Shown: one piece after another, positions 16,901 to 26,300 of the stretch
Layout: each line of letters opens with the position of its first letter
Numbering within the stretch: position 1 is the first letter of the stretch
From: Patulibacter minatonensis DSM 18081
Lineage (GTDB): Bacteria; Actinomycetota; Thermoleophilia; Solirubrobacterales; Solirubrobacteraceae
Reading direction: 5' to 3'
DNA length: 64,000 nt
Assembly (NCBI RefSeq): GCF_000519325.1
Contig: NZ_KI912613.1
Location: 604,835-668,834 of the forward strand
Notes under the pieces: generated by a model
What the model saw: only the letters and a program-made list of their open reading frames with translations
What the model was told of the DNA's origin: nothing
Database searches by the model: none
Position numbers and translations under genes: made by a program

Positions 16901-17772
16901 GTGTGGGTCACGACGGTGCGCCCCGACTCGCGGAGGCGGGCGATCGAGGCCGCCCACACGGCGGACTTGCCCGAACCCGAGGGGCCCTCGATGCAGGCAC
17001 CGGCGCCCGCATCCACGGCGGCGAGCACGCCCTCCACCGCCTCATCGTTCCCCGCCACGCCCCGGGCGACCTCGGCGATGAACAGCCGCTCGGCCGCGTC
17101 GTACGGGTCGGTGCCGGCGGCGCCGCGGCGACGGGCGATCGCCTCGACCCGCGGTGCCAGTGCCGACACCACGCGATCCTCGAACCCGGAGAGGTCGACG
17201 ACCCGTTCGCCGTCGCACCGGGCGACGTACCGCTCGATCGCGCTGTCCGGCACCTGCGCCCGCAGCAGCCGGACCGCCGCCTGGTCCTCGTCCCTCCATC
17301 CGGGCGGCGTCGGGCCCTCGATGTCGCGGACGAGGAAAACGGGATCCGCGTCGGGGTCGAGCAGGGCTCCGTAGTGCACCTCGAGCGCGGTGACGGATCG
17401 GACGTCGGCGTCCGGACCGAGCCCGGCCTCGATCGCGACCTGCCGGAACCGCCGGGCGGGCGGCTCCCAGCCCGCCCGATCGCCGAGCAGCCCGAGGAAG
17501 ACCGGCCGGCATCGATCGATCTCGGCCAGGCAGACGTCGAGCACCCGGTCGTGACGCTCGTCGTCCGACAGGGTCGAGGTGTCGACGCCCCACCGCAGGT
17601 CCACGAAATCGATCCGGGCCCCCAGGGGCTCGAGCAGCTCGTCGAGCCGGTGCCGGACGGCGCCGTTGAGCACGTCACGCTCCGCGTGGAAGTCGCGGAA
17701 CGTCGACGAGACGAACACGGGAACGAGCGTGACGTCGTCGACGCCCTCGGCATCCGGACCCCGGCGACTCAT
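13957..17772 (-). CDS. DUF4062-STAND NTPase with helical repeats
   Basis: 1271 residues. A DUF4062 domain at the N terminus (about 15-155: VPVFVSSTFRDFHAERDVL, DLRWGVD, VFLGLLGDRAGW) is of the kind found in TEP1 and bacterial NACHT proteins. An AAA/NACHT-like P-loop NTPase follows: Walker A GPSGSGKS (263-270) and Walker B LVVAIDGLDRM (364-374), with winged-helix-like region after it. The C-terminal ~700 residues are alpha-helical and TPR/ARM-like (many LAxxALxxG repeats). This is the architecture of STAND sensors of invaders or stress. The start at ATG 17772 overlaps the stop of the zinc-ribbon gene by four bases, so it is the last gene of a three-gene operon with the phospholipase. Confidence 0.82.
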   Translation of the reverse strand: MSRRGPDAEGVDDVTLVPVFVSSTFRDFHAERDVLNGAVRHRLDELLEPLGARIDFVDLRWGVDTSTLSDDERHDRVLDVCLAEIDRCRPVFLGLLGDRAGWEPPARRFRQVAIEAGLGPDADVRSVTALEVHYGALLDPDADPVFLVRDIEGPTPPGWRDEDQAAVRLLRAQVPDSAIERYVARCDGERVVDLSGFEDRVVSALAPRVEAIARRRGAAGTDPYDAAERLFIAEVARGVAGNDEAVEGVLAAVDAGAGACIEGPSGSGKSAVWAASIARLRESGRTVVTHTVGALPQVRDHDGIVRRLIRRCGGEPPVFPELTRRERGMLSLLESSGAIQRPSAIGGEELVEAWYAEAARHPGLVVAIDGLDRMDPSGARARLDLLRDLGVPAIVTTTESADGRLLAARGLARIHLDPLGEEQAADAARGIAAAQHRAISPAVAGALGAHPRWPLWLRVAVDDLRAFGEDEFRQSETDGDDGPELLLRRTAASFPHDLGSLVSRVVERTGVRYGTTAVRKVLGLLVASPFGLRRADLVTICESSDLVVAGVVRSLDGLLTTGVGGTRLTFRNEAGRLAAERSVRDVIPEARVAIVSHLNRAQTEDPIDDLELLTHLLHATRPTVDAVAACCERLHRGARARDGALRVAAEAIAAQRPDRTAIDVLSAAVTDEPPRSGGSMNPHVMSPGMTHTPVREFVADLALSAPGLDQGERTALASTLDDPRSRIFVLREADGPDARARARQEIEEIGKRLWSVAEGTRYPAPVQDLADGLVLIAEALHALGGDAEALVAASEALRAADQLPDEPDHRRQVLQLRALDVLVGCALDGWRHRTSIPLLERSLTTAREVFAVWPEGRRHRQGLAFRRRSRTRLDIENLAFTEADTLREVRGAFVRAAVRRLRIAIGERDARTIRELHPELVSLVRLCRHAGTPFAESIAARVETLRSLAVEAARDGHPELAVEVLGLVVDELRADDDPAIHRTTIMWALAETALIADGGGRSDLHAEAMATIEPLALGAGPVDEVSSWLAAAAQGTEVLREADPDQAEASRRCLEALVDALAGHGPGAVDRVVEHLERSIDVPGRWRAAGSAIVAIRRGGVARAPGSSEALAALQDAVEWSGRQLLVAGRDDEAIPDLAESAQLADAVAAEDVPSGSSAHRAARAHSLHARALGRVGQGSAAATAYEHMLRAARVAADDLLPDGHARSAYLARGLSEAAVHAVTTEDRPRALSLLEELQACDGAEAPGREDTAATRRRAWVRAARTAMGGG

Positions 17773-18770
17773 GCGCCCACCCAGGGTCCGTCGTACGCGC
17801 CGAGTCCCACGAGCTCCGGCGGTGCCGGGGGCGTGTCCGGGTCGACCGCCCGTGCGGCGATCGGGATCTCGCTCCTGCACCCGATGCAGCGGATCCGGTC
17901 GTCGCGATTGCCGTCCCGTCCGCACCGGGGACAACGCCAGGGGCCTCCGGTCCGCCCCGCTGCGGCCTCGTGGTCGGCCCGGCTCGCGCTCGGCACCGAC
18001 GGCACGTCGCCCGTGCCGGGCCCGGAGACGTCCGGGAACTGCCGGCGCCCCTCAGGGGTCAGGGCCCACGTCGCAGCCCCGAGGGGACGGACGACGAGAC
18101 TCTCGAACGACCGCGACCCGCCGCCGTCGCGGACCGCCTCGCCCTCGACCACCGGACGCAGGGTGGTCGCGAGCCCGTCCCAACGTCGCCTGCGGGCCGC
18201 TACGACGGCGTCCATGGCGACCGCCGCGTCCGCTCCTGAGAGGCGCAGGTCGAGACGCAGCTCGCGCCGCGCGCGTCGGGTCTCCAGCACCGTCGTGCAC
18301 GAGAGCTCGTCGCCCGATCCCTGGAGCTCGGCGACCGCCTCCAGGAGGACGTGCGCCGCGTAGACGGAGTGCGTCAGGCGGAAGAGCATCGCGCTCGCCA
18401 GGTGCTCATCGATCCGGAACCGGTCACGTCCGACCAGCTTGAGCTTGGGGAGCGTCGCCACCAGGCGTCGGTCGGTCAGCACCAGCCGGCCCTTCGAGCG
18501 GTTCGAGACGCGCGGGAGCCCCGGAGTCGACGCCACCCAGTCCCGGACGCCCTCGGGGCCGTCGAGCCGGCGGACGAAGGTCGAGCACCCCGCGAGCCGC
18601 CAGGACCCGACCACCGTCTCCCCGTCGGCGAGCACGGGCTCCTTGGCGGCGTCGTGCGGCGGATAGGCGGCCGTGTCCGGCCCGTCGTCCGCCTCGTCCG
18701 GATCCCGGACGTCTCCGAGGAGGAAGTCATCGGCCTCCACCCCGCGAAGGCCCCACCCACCGGTGCTCAT
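17769..18770 (-). CDS. bPH-like domain protein with C-terminal zinc ribbon
   Basis: 333 residues. The middle carries a segment typical of bacterial PH-like domains (KGRLVLTDRRLVATLPKLKL). The C terminus has a short zinc ribbon WRCPRCGRDGNRDDRIRCIG with two CxxC pairs, similar to RanBP2-type fingers. No signal peptide or membrane segment. It is the middle gene of the operon: 14 bases after the phospholipase gene and overlapping the STAND NTPase start by ATGA. A role in binding the NTPase or a membrane ligand is possible; function not known. Confidence 0.65.
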   Translation of the reverse strand: MSTGGWGLRGVEADDFLLGDVRDPDEADDGPDTAAYPPHDAAKEPVLADGETVVGSWRLAGCSTFVRRLDGPEGVRDWVASTPGLPRVSNRSKGRLVLTDRRLVATLPKLKLVGRDRFRIDEHLASAMLFRLTHSVYAAHVLLEAVAELQGSGDELSCTTVLETRRARRELRLDLRLSGADAAVAMDAVVAARRRRWDGLATTLRPVVEGEAVRDGGGSRSFESLVVRPLGAATWALTPEGRRQFPDVSGPGTGDVPSVPSASRADHEAAAGRTGGPWRCPRCGRDGNRDDRIRCIGCRSEIPIAARAVDPDTPPAPPELVGLGAYDGPWVGA

Positions 18771-18784
18771 CCGCCCGTGGCCCG

Positions 18785-19318
18785 CTACTGCTGCTGCCAG
18801 TTGTTGAACCTGCGGACGGCCTTGTACATGACCGTCGCCTCGGCCTTGCAGACCCGCTTCGCGTTGCCCGAGAACATCCGCCCGCAGATCCGGTTCATCT
18901 CGTTCCGGAACTTGACGTCGATCCTGTACCTGCGGTTCTCCGTGCGCTCCAGCATCAGCCCGTTGCCGAAGTTGCGGTAGCCGAAGTCGTGCTGGAGGCA
19001 CGCGTTGCGGAAGCGCTCGCGCAGGTGGTCGGGCGTGGGCGGGCTGCAGCCGTCGTCCGACCAGTCGAACTCGTTGTACGGGGAGGGCTTGTTGCACCCG
19101 GCGGGACCGGTCCAGCAGCCATGGGCGACGAAGTCCGCCTTCCGGGCGGCGAACTGGTCCGCGGTGTAGCCGATGGACTCCTTGCCATAGCGCAGCTGCT
19201 CCTTCGTGAAGGCGTGCGCCGGCGTCGCCGCCGACAGCGTGGCGGCCAGGGCGACCAGCGCCACGACGAGCGCGACGAGGGCTGAACGGTTGCGGAGTCG
19301 TGCGGAGAGCGCGGTCAT
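18785..19318 (-). CDS. Secreted prokaryotic phospholipase A2
   Basis: 177 residues. A signal peptide (SALVALVVALVALAATLSA, cleaved near AHA-FT) precedes the PLA2 core. Catalytic His110-Asp111 lie in CLQHDFGYRNFG, the supporting Asp134 in RIDVKFRNEM, and conserved cysteines flank them (C91, C107, C145, C157). This matches the prokaryotic phospholipase A2 family, which hydrolyses the sn-2 acyl bond of glycerophospholipids, usually with Ca2+. The length is normal for the family and all key residues are present. It is the first gene of an operon with a zinc-ribbon protein and a STAND NTPase; the island palindrome is 110 bases upstream. A secreted lipase co-expressed with a cytosolic NTPase sensor is unexpected. 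Confidence 0.85.
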   Translation of the reverse strand: MTALSARLRNRSALVALVVALVALAATLSAATPAHAFTKEQLRYGKESIGYTADQFAARKADFVAHGCWTGPAGCNKPSPYNEFDWSDDGCSPPTPDHLRERFRNACLQHDFGYRNFGNGLMLERTENRRYRIDVKFRNEMNRICGRMFSGNAKRVCKAEATVMYKAVRRFNNWQQQ

Positions 19319-19428
19319 GGTCGGTCCTCGGGAGGGTCGGTGGACGTCGGGCGAGCCGGGCTTCGGAGCACCGTCTCGGTCGATCGCTCCGCCAGCGTCG
19401 CACCCGCCCGACCGATCCTCCAGCAAGA

Positions 19429-19444
19429 TCCGCCGTCTGGCGGA
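19429..19444 (-). promoter_or_regulatory. Island palindrome upstream of the phospholipase operon
   Basis: Perfect TCCGCC-N4-GGCGGA (spacer GTCT on plus), flanked by GATC as at 4304 and 31518. A weak -10 (GACGCT on the minus strand) lies 29 bases downstream, the same spacing as at the 31518 copy. Confidence 0.7.
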
Positions 19445-19489
19445 GAGCTCTCCGAGGCGCCGGGCACGAGCTCGAAAGACCCGAGGAGG

Positions 19490-20545
19490 TCATCCGCCGG
19501 ACGTCGTCCCCGGCTCCAGTCTCCGGGCGAAGATCCACGCAGAGCAGCGGCAGGGGTGTCCGCAGGCCGGGCAGTCGTACTCGTGCTGTTCGCTGTCCGC
19601 AGTCCAGAAGTCCGGGATCCGGCGGATCTCCGCGAATCCGGTCGCCGACATGGCCCCCGCGATGTGGCACCCACCTTCGGCGGAGTGCCAGCCGAAGGCG
19701 ACGGCGGCGCGGGCGCCCTTCGTGGTCGCCCACTCCATGGCGTGCTCGATGAGGCTCGAGGCCGTCCCGCGTCCGCGGGCCTTCGGGATCACCGCGACGT
19801 TCTTCACCAGCACGGTGTTGCGGACATGCCGCACGCCGGGCAGCCCGTTCACCGCCCGTTCCTGCCCGGCGGGGGCGTGCGTCGAGAGTTCAGAACCCGG
19901 GATGAGCGCGGCGGTGAGGGCGCCGATGAGCCGGCCGCGCGCGTCGCGCGCGACCAGGCAGATGGTGTCCGGATCGTGCGCCAGGGCGATCACGTCGTCG
20001 AGCGTCACGTAGGCGTCGCCGAGTGCGCTCCCGAGGAGCGCGCACACCGCGTCGGCGTCGTCGCTCGTGGCCCGACGGATGGACTCCGCCATCACGCGGC
20101 GGAACACGTAGCGCCCCTGATCGAGGCCGTTGTCGTGCGAGTCGAACCCGGCCCACATGCCGATGAGATCGCCGGCCGTACCTTTGACGTCGAGGAAGAA
20201 GGTCCCCTGGCCGCGATCGTGTGGATCGGCAGCACCATAGATGCCGTGGATGAAACCGCCGGGCTCCAGCGTGCCGACGAGGCTCCACGACCGCTCTCCG
20301 TCCTCGAGCGTGCTCCCCGTGATCCGCGTCCCGCGCTGTCGCAGCTCGGAGATGCCGTAGTGGCCGCTCACCACCCCGGCCTCGGTGTCGTCGTACAACG
20401 TCCAGTACCGCCCGGTGAGTCGATACCGCTTGTTGAGCCGATGCGCCTGCAACGCCTTGCGCGCACGCGCGGCGCCGCCGCCGATGACCGCGGCGATCCC
20501 GGCGACGCCGAGCGACGTCGCGAGATCCATGTAGGGATCCGCCAC
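19490..20545 (-). CDS. Membrane-anchored beta-domain-GNAT acetyltransferase
   Basis: 351 residues from GTG 20545. An N-terminal hydrophobic segment (LGVAGIAAVIGGGAARA) probably anchors it. Residues ~40-150 form a beta-rich domain of repeated Y/W-G patterns (GRYWTLYDD, VSGHYGISELRQRG, SLVGTLEPGGFIHGIYG). Residues ~155-325 are a GNAT N-acetyltransferase: VKNVAVIPKARGRGTASSLI holds the acetyl-CoA motif R-G-R-G-T-A. The C terminus has a CPACGHPCRC cysteine/histidine cluster that could bind zinc. It lies 50 bases after the 921-residue gene and is probably the last gene of the FtsZ-like/VWA operon. The substrate is unknown. Confidence 0.65.
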   Translation of the reverse strand: MADPYMDLATSLGVAGIAAVIGGGAARARKALQAHRLNKRYRLTGRYWTLYDDTEAGVVSGHYGISELRQRGTRITGSTLEDGERSWSLVGTLEPGGFIHGIYGAADPHDRGQGTFFLDVKGTAGDLIGMWAGFDSHDNGLDQGRYVFRRVMAESIRRATSDDADAVCALLGSALGDAYVTLDDVIALAHDPDTICLVARDARGRLIGALTAALIPGSELSTHAPAGQERAVNGLPGVRHVRNTVLVKNVAVIPKARGRGTASSLIEHAMEWATTKGARAAVAFGWHSAEGGCHIAGAMSATGFAEIRRIPDFWTADSEQHEYDCPACGHPCRCSAWIFARRLEPGTTSGG

Positions 20546-20595
20546 GTCGGCTCACCCCCTCCGGACGCCGTCGGAGGACGACGATCCCCATGCCG

Positions 20596-23361
20596 TCATA
20601 CCTCCCACACCGTGCCGCTCGACGCATCGTCGGTCCCGTCGCCATCGGTGGGCGCGCCATGACCCGGCGTCTCCGCAGGGCGATCCACGTCGGCCTCCGG
20701 CCGTGCCACCGCGGCCACCGACGCCAGGGACGCTGCGCCGACGGGGTCCGTGAGCTCGATCCGCTGGACCAGCACGCGGACGGGGTGACGGAACCGCGTG
20801 GTGCCCGCGAGCGCGACCACCGTGCCCCCCGGGGGCGTGACGTCGGGCGGCGGGGGGACGACCTCCCGGACGTCGTTCTCGGAGCCGCGCTGGTCCGCCC
20901 AGTGCCGCGGGAGCATCGAGATGCCGTCGTGGTCGACGAGGATCCGTCCGAGGAACCGGCTGGGGAGCTCCTGGCCGTCGTCGACGAGTCGATCGACGGG
21001 GGTGCGGTCGAGGACGCGGAGCAGCGCGGCCCCGAGACCGCTGTGCTCGACGTCCTGGTCCTTGCCCTCCCGGACCGCCGCCAGCAGGGCCCGGCGCGGC
21101 GAGCTCGGGTCCTCCGAGGTGTCCGCCGCGGGGTCCGGCCGGACGCCGGCGTCGGCTCGCCCCTGCACCTCGACGAGGGCGTCCATCGCGTCGGCCTCGA
21201 GCGCCCCGTAGAGGTCGGAGATCCAGCGGGTGTGGAAGACCTGCTGGCGCGTCTGCTGGGCGAGCTCGCCGATGCGGGCACCGGTCTTCGGGCGGTCCAC
21301 GACCAAGGCCTCGGGGACGGTCTCCAGCCTGATCGCCGCGTCGACCAGCCGGTCCTCCGCGCGGACCTCCGTCCAGGGCCGGTGCACGAGCCAGCCCACG
21401 ATCTCCGCCCAGTCCAGGAACTCCGTGTACCGACGCTCCAGTCGGACCGCGTCCCCCGTCCGCTGAGCGCGCAGGACCGCGGTGTTGATCCCGTCGAGCT
21501 CCCGCTGCAGCTCCTCGGTCGCGTCGCGACGCTCGCGGGCGAAGCGGGACCGGACCAGCAGCAGCACGGACACGACCCAGGCCGCGAGGACCGCGAGGGT
21601 GCCGACCGCGGCGAGGATCGCGCCGGCGACGACCCAGAGCACGACCACGACGACGAGGGCGAGCGCCGACCGCAGGAGGACGCCCTTCAGCAGCGACGGG
21701 CGCTTCGGCCGCGCCGGCGCCGACGCCGCCGGGGCGGCCTTCGGGACGTCGCCCGCGGCCGTCTCGGCCGGGTCCTCCGCGCCGTCGTCGATATCGCCCT
21801 CGGCGCGTGCCCGCGTGAGCTGCTCGGCGATGTGCGCCCCGACGATCCACGTCGGCGTGCGGAGGTAGGGCGTCACCCAGACGTCCGGGTCCACGGTCGG
21901 CGTGTCCTTCGCCCCGGTGCCGGCGGCGTCGTCCGTCGGCGTGGCGTCCGCTCCGCCATCCGCCCCCGCGGGAGCGTCGGCGTCCTCGCCCGTCGCCCCG
22001 GAGACGCCGGCGCCGGTGGTCCCGGTGTCTGCGGGGTCGGCCGCCGGCGCGAAACGCGGGTCCAGTGCCAGGGGGTCGCAGGCGCGGACCTCCCGGTCGC
22101 CGGACCCCGCGGGCGGCAGGGCGCCCGGATGCGGTGCGATCGCGAGCGGGTCCGTGATCACCGCGCGGAGCGCTCCGTGCTGGAGGCGATCCGTGTCGAC
22201 CCCCTCGGGCAGATCGGAGCCGTCGACCAGCCCGACGCTGAGCGTCCGCAGATCGCTCCACGCGGCGGCGACCGGACCGTCGGGGACGACGATCGGCCGG
22301 CCGAGCTGGTCGGCCAGGTCGGCGAAGCCCTGCTCGCGGCGCCACGGCCGGATCACGATGTCGGTGTCCGGACCGGCGAGGCGCATGATGCGCTTCGACG
22401 CGGCCTCGTACGCCTTCCGGGCGACGGCCTCCGCCATGTCGACCGGCTTGCGGCGGATCCGCGCCGCGAGCTCCCGTCCGAGCTCCCGGACGGCCTCGCA
22501 CAGGGAGAGCTCCTGCGGCGCGGGCAGGGTCAGGGGCTCGAAGCGGCTGAGCCCCAGGACCTCCGCGTGCTTCTCCAGGTAGCTCCCGACGACGTCGGGC
22601 ACGACCCTGGTGGCGCCGGTCGAGCGATCGAAGCGCGCAGGATCGGGGTTCGGGTAGGGCTCGTCGGTCCGGAACGTCGCCTCGGCGAGGTGCCCCGCCA
22701 GATCACCCAGGTCGACGATGCGCGTGAACGTCCGCGCCAGCCGGACCGGAGCCGTCATGGCGCCCGACGGTCCGGGGTCGACCGCGTCGAGCGGCGAGAC
22801 CGCCCCGGCCGACGCCGAGATCCAGAGGCCCGCGAGCGAGGCGAGCGCGTGCGCCGCGTGCCGGTGGTGCGCGGTGACGTCCTCGGCGAGGTGGTTGACC
22901 GCCAGCGGGTCGGTCCGGTCCTCCGGCGCCACGTAGACGTTCGCGGCGTGCCGCGAACGGAACAGCGATGCGGGCACCGCCGCCGCCACGGCCGGCGGGG
23001 CGACCACCATCGTGCACGCCAGCGGGCGCCTGGCGTCGAACACCAACACGTCCGCGGCCGCTGAGCGGAAGTCCTCCACGAGCTCGGCGAACGCGGCGTC
23101 GAGCGCGGCGTCGGTCGCCGGCGTGAACGCGACGAGCGCCACGTCGGCGGGTGCCACGCCGTCGAGGGCCTCGGCCAGCGTGTCGGTGTTCACCGCACCG
23201 TGCAGGACCGTCGTGACGCCCACGGGCGCCGGATCGTCGCCGGTCGGCCGCTCGAGCGCCGCCCACGCGAAGGGCCGGACCAGACCGGAGTCCGACCACG
23301 ACACGAGGTGCTCGAGGACGGCGTCCCCGTCCGGTGTCCGCGGTGCGAGCAGGATGCGCAT
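20596..23361 (-). CDS. Large protein with two membrane segments, tubulin-operon partner
   Basis: 921 residues, family not recognised. The N-terminal ~430 residues look like a soluble alpha/beta domain. A low-complexity Ala/Asp/Gly/Thr linker follows (about 455-510). Then come a basic patch (RPKRPSLLKG) and two close hydrophobic helices (SALALVVVVVLWVVAGAIL and AAWVVSVLLLVRS), and a helical domain with charged coiled-coil character (ERRDATEELQREL). The start codon lies immediately next to the stop of the tubulin-like gene (no gap), so the proteins are made together. It is likely a membrane partner of the tubulin-like GTPase. Confidence 0.6.
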   Translation of the reverse strand: MRILLAPRTPDGDAVLEHLVSWSDSGLVRPFAWAALERPTGDDPAPVGVTTVLHGAVNTDTLAEALDGVAPADVALVAFTPATDAALDAAFAELVEDFRSAAADVLVFDARRPLACTMVVAPPAVAAAVPASLFRSRHAANVYVAPEDRTDPLAVNHLAEDVTAHHRHAAHALASLAGLWISASAGAVSPLDAVDPGPSGAMTAPVRLARTFTRIVDLGDLAGHLAEATFRTDEPYPNPDPARFDRSTGATRVVPDVVGSYLEKHAEVLGLSRFEPLTLPAPQELSLCEAVRELGRELAARIRRKPVDMAEAVARKAYEAASKRIMRLAGPDTDIVIRPWRREQGFADLADQLGRPIVVPDGPVAAAWSDLRTLSVGLVDGSDLPEGVDTDRLQHGALRAVITDPLAIAPHPGALPPAGSGDREVRACDPLALDPRFAPAADPADTGTTGAGVSGATGEDADAPAGADGGADATPTDDAAGTGAKDTPTVDPDVWVTPYLRTPTWIVGAHIAEQLTRARAEGDIDDGAEDPAETAAGDVPKAAPAASAPARPKRPSLLKGVLLRSALALVVVVVLWVVAGAILAAVGTLAVLAAWVVSVLLLVRSRFARERRDATEELQRELDGINTAVLRAQRTGDAVRLERRYTEFLDWAEIVGWLVHRPWTEVRAEDRLVDAAIRLETVPEALVVDRPKTGARIGELAQQTRQQVFHTRWISDLYGALEADAMDALVEVQGRADAGVRPDPAADTSEDPSSPRRALLAAVREGKDQDVEHSGLGAALLRVLDRTPVDRLVDDGQELPSRFLGRILVDHDGISMLPRHWADQRGSENDVREVVPPPPDVTPPGGTVVALAGTTRFRHPVRVLVQRIELTDPVGAASLASVAAVARPEADVDRPAETPGHGAPTDGDGTDDASSGTVWEV

Positions 23362-26300
23362 TCAGACTTCCTCGACGGGCCCCGTCTGCGCGAGCACGTC
23401 GGCATCGTCCGCCCGCCTCAGCGGCTCGCGGACGTCGGTCAGGACCTGGCTCAGGGAGACCTCCAGGAGGTCGCGGATCTCCCACGAGCGGGGGATCGTG
23501 AGCGTCGTGGGGATCGTGACCCGCATCGCGGAGTACTTCGCGTGAGTCGCGGCCCGGATGCGCTCGATCTCCGTCGTCACGGCCGCCAGCCGGGCCTCCG
23601 AGGAGTCGTCGGCCGTGCCGGCCGCCGCGACGGGCGGCACGGGCGGCGCGGGCGCCCCCGGATCGGCGATCTCGAGCGTCCCGTGCTCGATCCAGCGGCG
23701 CAGCGCTCCGTGCGGCACGCCGAGGTCCTGGTCCACCGACCCGAGCTCGATCAGGCGCATGTAGGCCCGCAGCTGCTCGCTCTCGCCGTTCCCGAAGACC
23801 ACCATCGCGAGGGGCAGCGTCTCCAGCAGCGCCGGCAGGACCTGGCCGTGCGCGTTGACCTCCATCGTGCCGCCGAGGGAGTCGTGCTCGACGCCCAGGA
23901 GGTACCGCGGGAACCGCAGCGAGCCGGTCGGCGACCAGACGGCGAGCGGCGACTCGCTCCAGCGGCCGCGGAGGGTCCCGACCTGGCCGAGGACGCGCGC
24001 GATGAACCAGCCCTTCACCAGCGCCTGCTGCCGGGCGGGCGACAGCGGCACGAACGACGGCAGCGGCCGGGCACGACGGAACGACCAGAACTGCTCGCGC
24101 ATGCCCTTGTCGGTCTGGGCGTTCCAGGCGGCCTGGATCGGCTTCGTCACCGAGTCGATCACGATCGGGTGCACCGCCTGCCCGAGGAACGACATGAGCT
24201 CGACCGAGGACACCGCGGCGTTCGGGTCGAACGCCCGTCGGGCGTCGTCCGCGGTCGCCCCGCCCTGGACCAGCGCGTCGTGCACCGGATCGTGGGCCCG
24301 GTGGCCGTCGGCAACCGGGATCGGGCTGATCAGCAGACTGGCCCCCGGGACCGGGCGTCCGTGCACGGCGTGGAACGCCTCGGCGTTCAGGCTCGCGAGC
24401 GGGGCGCAGGCCTTCGTCGCCTGGCCCATGAGGTCCACGAAGCGCTGGGCCCGGGCCGCCGCGTCGGGATCGTTCGCGTCCAGCCACGCGGGCAGCGTCT
24501 GCCGGACGCGGTCGGACAACGCTCCGCGGCGCTCGGCGACCCAGGACGTCGCGACCCGCAGCACGGCCCGCGGCTCGACCTCGACGCGGAAGAGCGCCGG
24601 CGCCGGCGCGAGTCCCGGCTGCCGGGCCTCGGAGAGCGTCGGGATCCACGGCTGCAGCGTCGAGATGAGGCGCTGGGCGTCGCTCGGGCGGTCGTCGACG
24701 CGGATCGAGTCCCACCCGTTGGTGATGACCTCCTCGAGCGCGGCGGCCTGCGCCGCCTGCGGAGCCGCGCCGTCGAAGATGCCCTGGAGCAGGGCGTCGA
24801 GCTCGCCCGGGAACTCGGCGGCGGGGTAGAGGAGCAGCGTGTTCGGGGCCGGGAGGAGGTGCCGCGCGACGTCGTGGCCCGACCAGGACGCCACGAGCGC
24901 GCTGTCGGCCCGCGCGAGCGTCTGCTCGAGGGCACCCCGCGCGCTCACGAGCGCCTGTCGGAGGCCGGGGAGCACCTCTGCGACGAACCGGCGGATCAGA
25001 TCGGCGGTGCGGTCCTCGTACCGGCCCTCGGCGCGGCGCTGCAACGTCTTGCGGCGGAGCTTCACGTTGTCGGCGACCGCCTGGTGTCCGGCGCCGACGA
25101 CCCGTGCCCGGACGGTGCGCAGGAGCTGGAGGGCGCGCTTCGTCTGGCCGGCCTCGTCGCCCCGCCGGAGCTCGGCGTCGTGCGCGAGCTCGTCCGCCGC
25201 CGCGAGCAGCTGCTCGGAGAGCTCGTCGACCAGCCCGATGGCGGTGGGCAGGCCGTAGAGCCCGACGTACCTCGCGGTCGCCTCCGCCAGTCGCGGCTGG
25301 ATGTCGGTGGCCCACCGCAGGGCGTTCTGCTCGAAGTGGGCGTCGGCGCTCGCGAAGAACGTCGCACCGAACGAGCTGAACGCCACGGTCAGCCGCTCGT
25401 TCCACTCCGCGGGCTTCGCCTCGAGGCGCCCGAGGTCGTCCCGGACCTTCGTGACGACCTCGTCGAGCTCCTTCCCGAGGGTCGGCCCGTGACGCAACGC
25501 GTCGATGATCTGGTTGTCGTCCTTGCCCAGCTCGGCCAGTCCGGCCGCCTCGAAGTAGCTGTCCTTGACCGCCTCGATCCGCTCGGCCAGGAGCGCATCG
25601 TCGCTGCGCCGCTCACGTTGCTCCCGCGAGACGCCCTCCAGGTGGCCCGCGGTCAGGCGGTCGAGGGCCTGCTTCGCCAGGCGCTCGGACGCGTACTGGG
25701 CGAACAGGTCGTTGCCGAGCGACACCGAGGCGAAGCCGATCGAGGACGCGGGGCGCGACGACGCCGCCGGCTCGGCGAGCAGGAAGCTCTCCGCGGTCGT
25801 CGTCCCGCTCTTGTTCGCCTGGAGGTACTTGTCGAACGCCTCCTGCACCGGCCCGACGGTCAGGAGCGCCGCCAGCGCCTGCCCGATCGACCGGTAGACG
25901 TCCCGGGAGTCCGTGAACGTCACGTTCTCGCTCTTCGCGCCGATGAAGAAGTTCGTCACCGCGACCCGCCGGCCCGCGAGCTGACCGACGCCTCCCGCCG
26001 CGCGGTGGGGGGCGGACTCGGTCTGGGAGACCTCGCCCTCGTGGTCGTAGGCGCTCAGCAGCTCCGAGAGTGCCGCGAGACTGTTGGGCTCGGTGCCGAC
26101 CTTCATCCCCGCGGGCAGGTGTTCGAAGAGCTCGGCCGTGTAGAGGACCGTGACGAGCTCCTCACGCAGCTGCGTCGCGACGCTCATCCGCTGGATGTGC
26201 TCGAGGACGTCGAGGAACGCGCCCGACCCCGACCCGCCGGCCAGCGACGAGATCACGATGATCTTCGGCTTCGAGACCTGCGTCGCCGACGGCTCCGACC

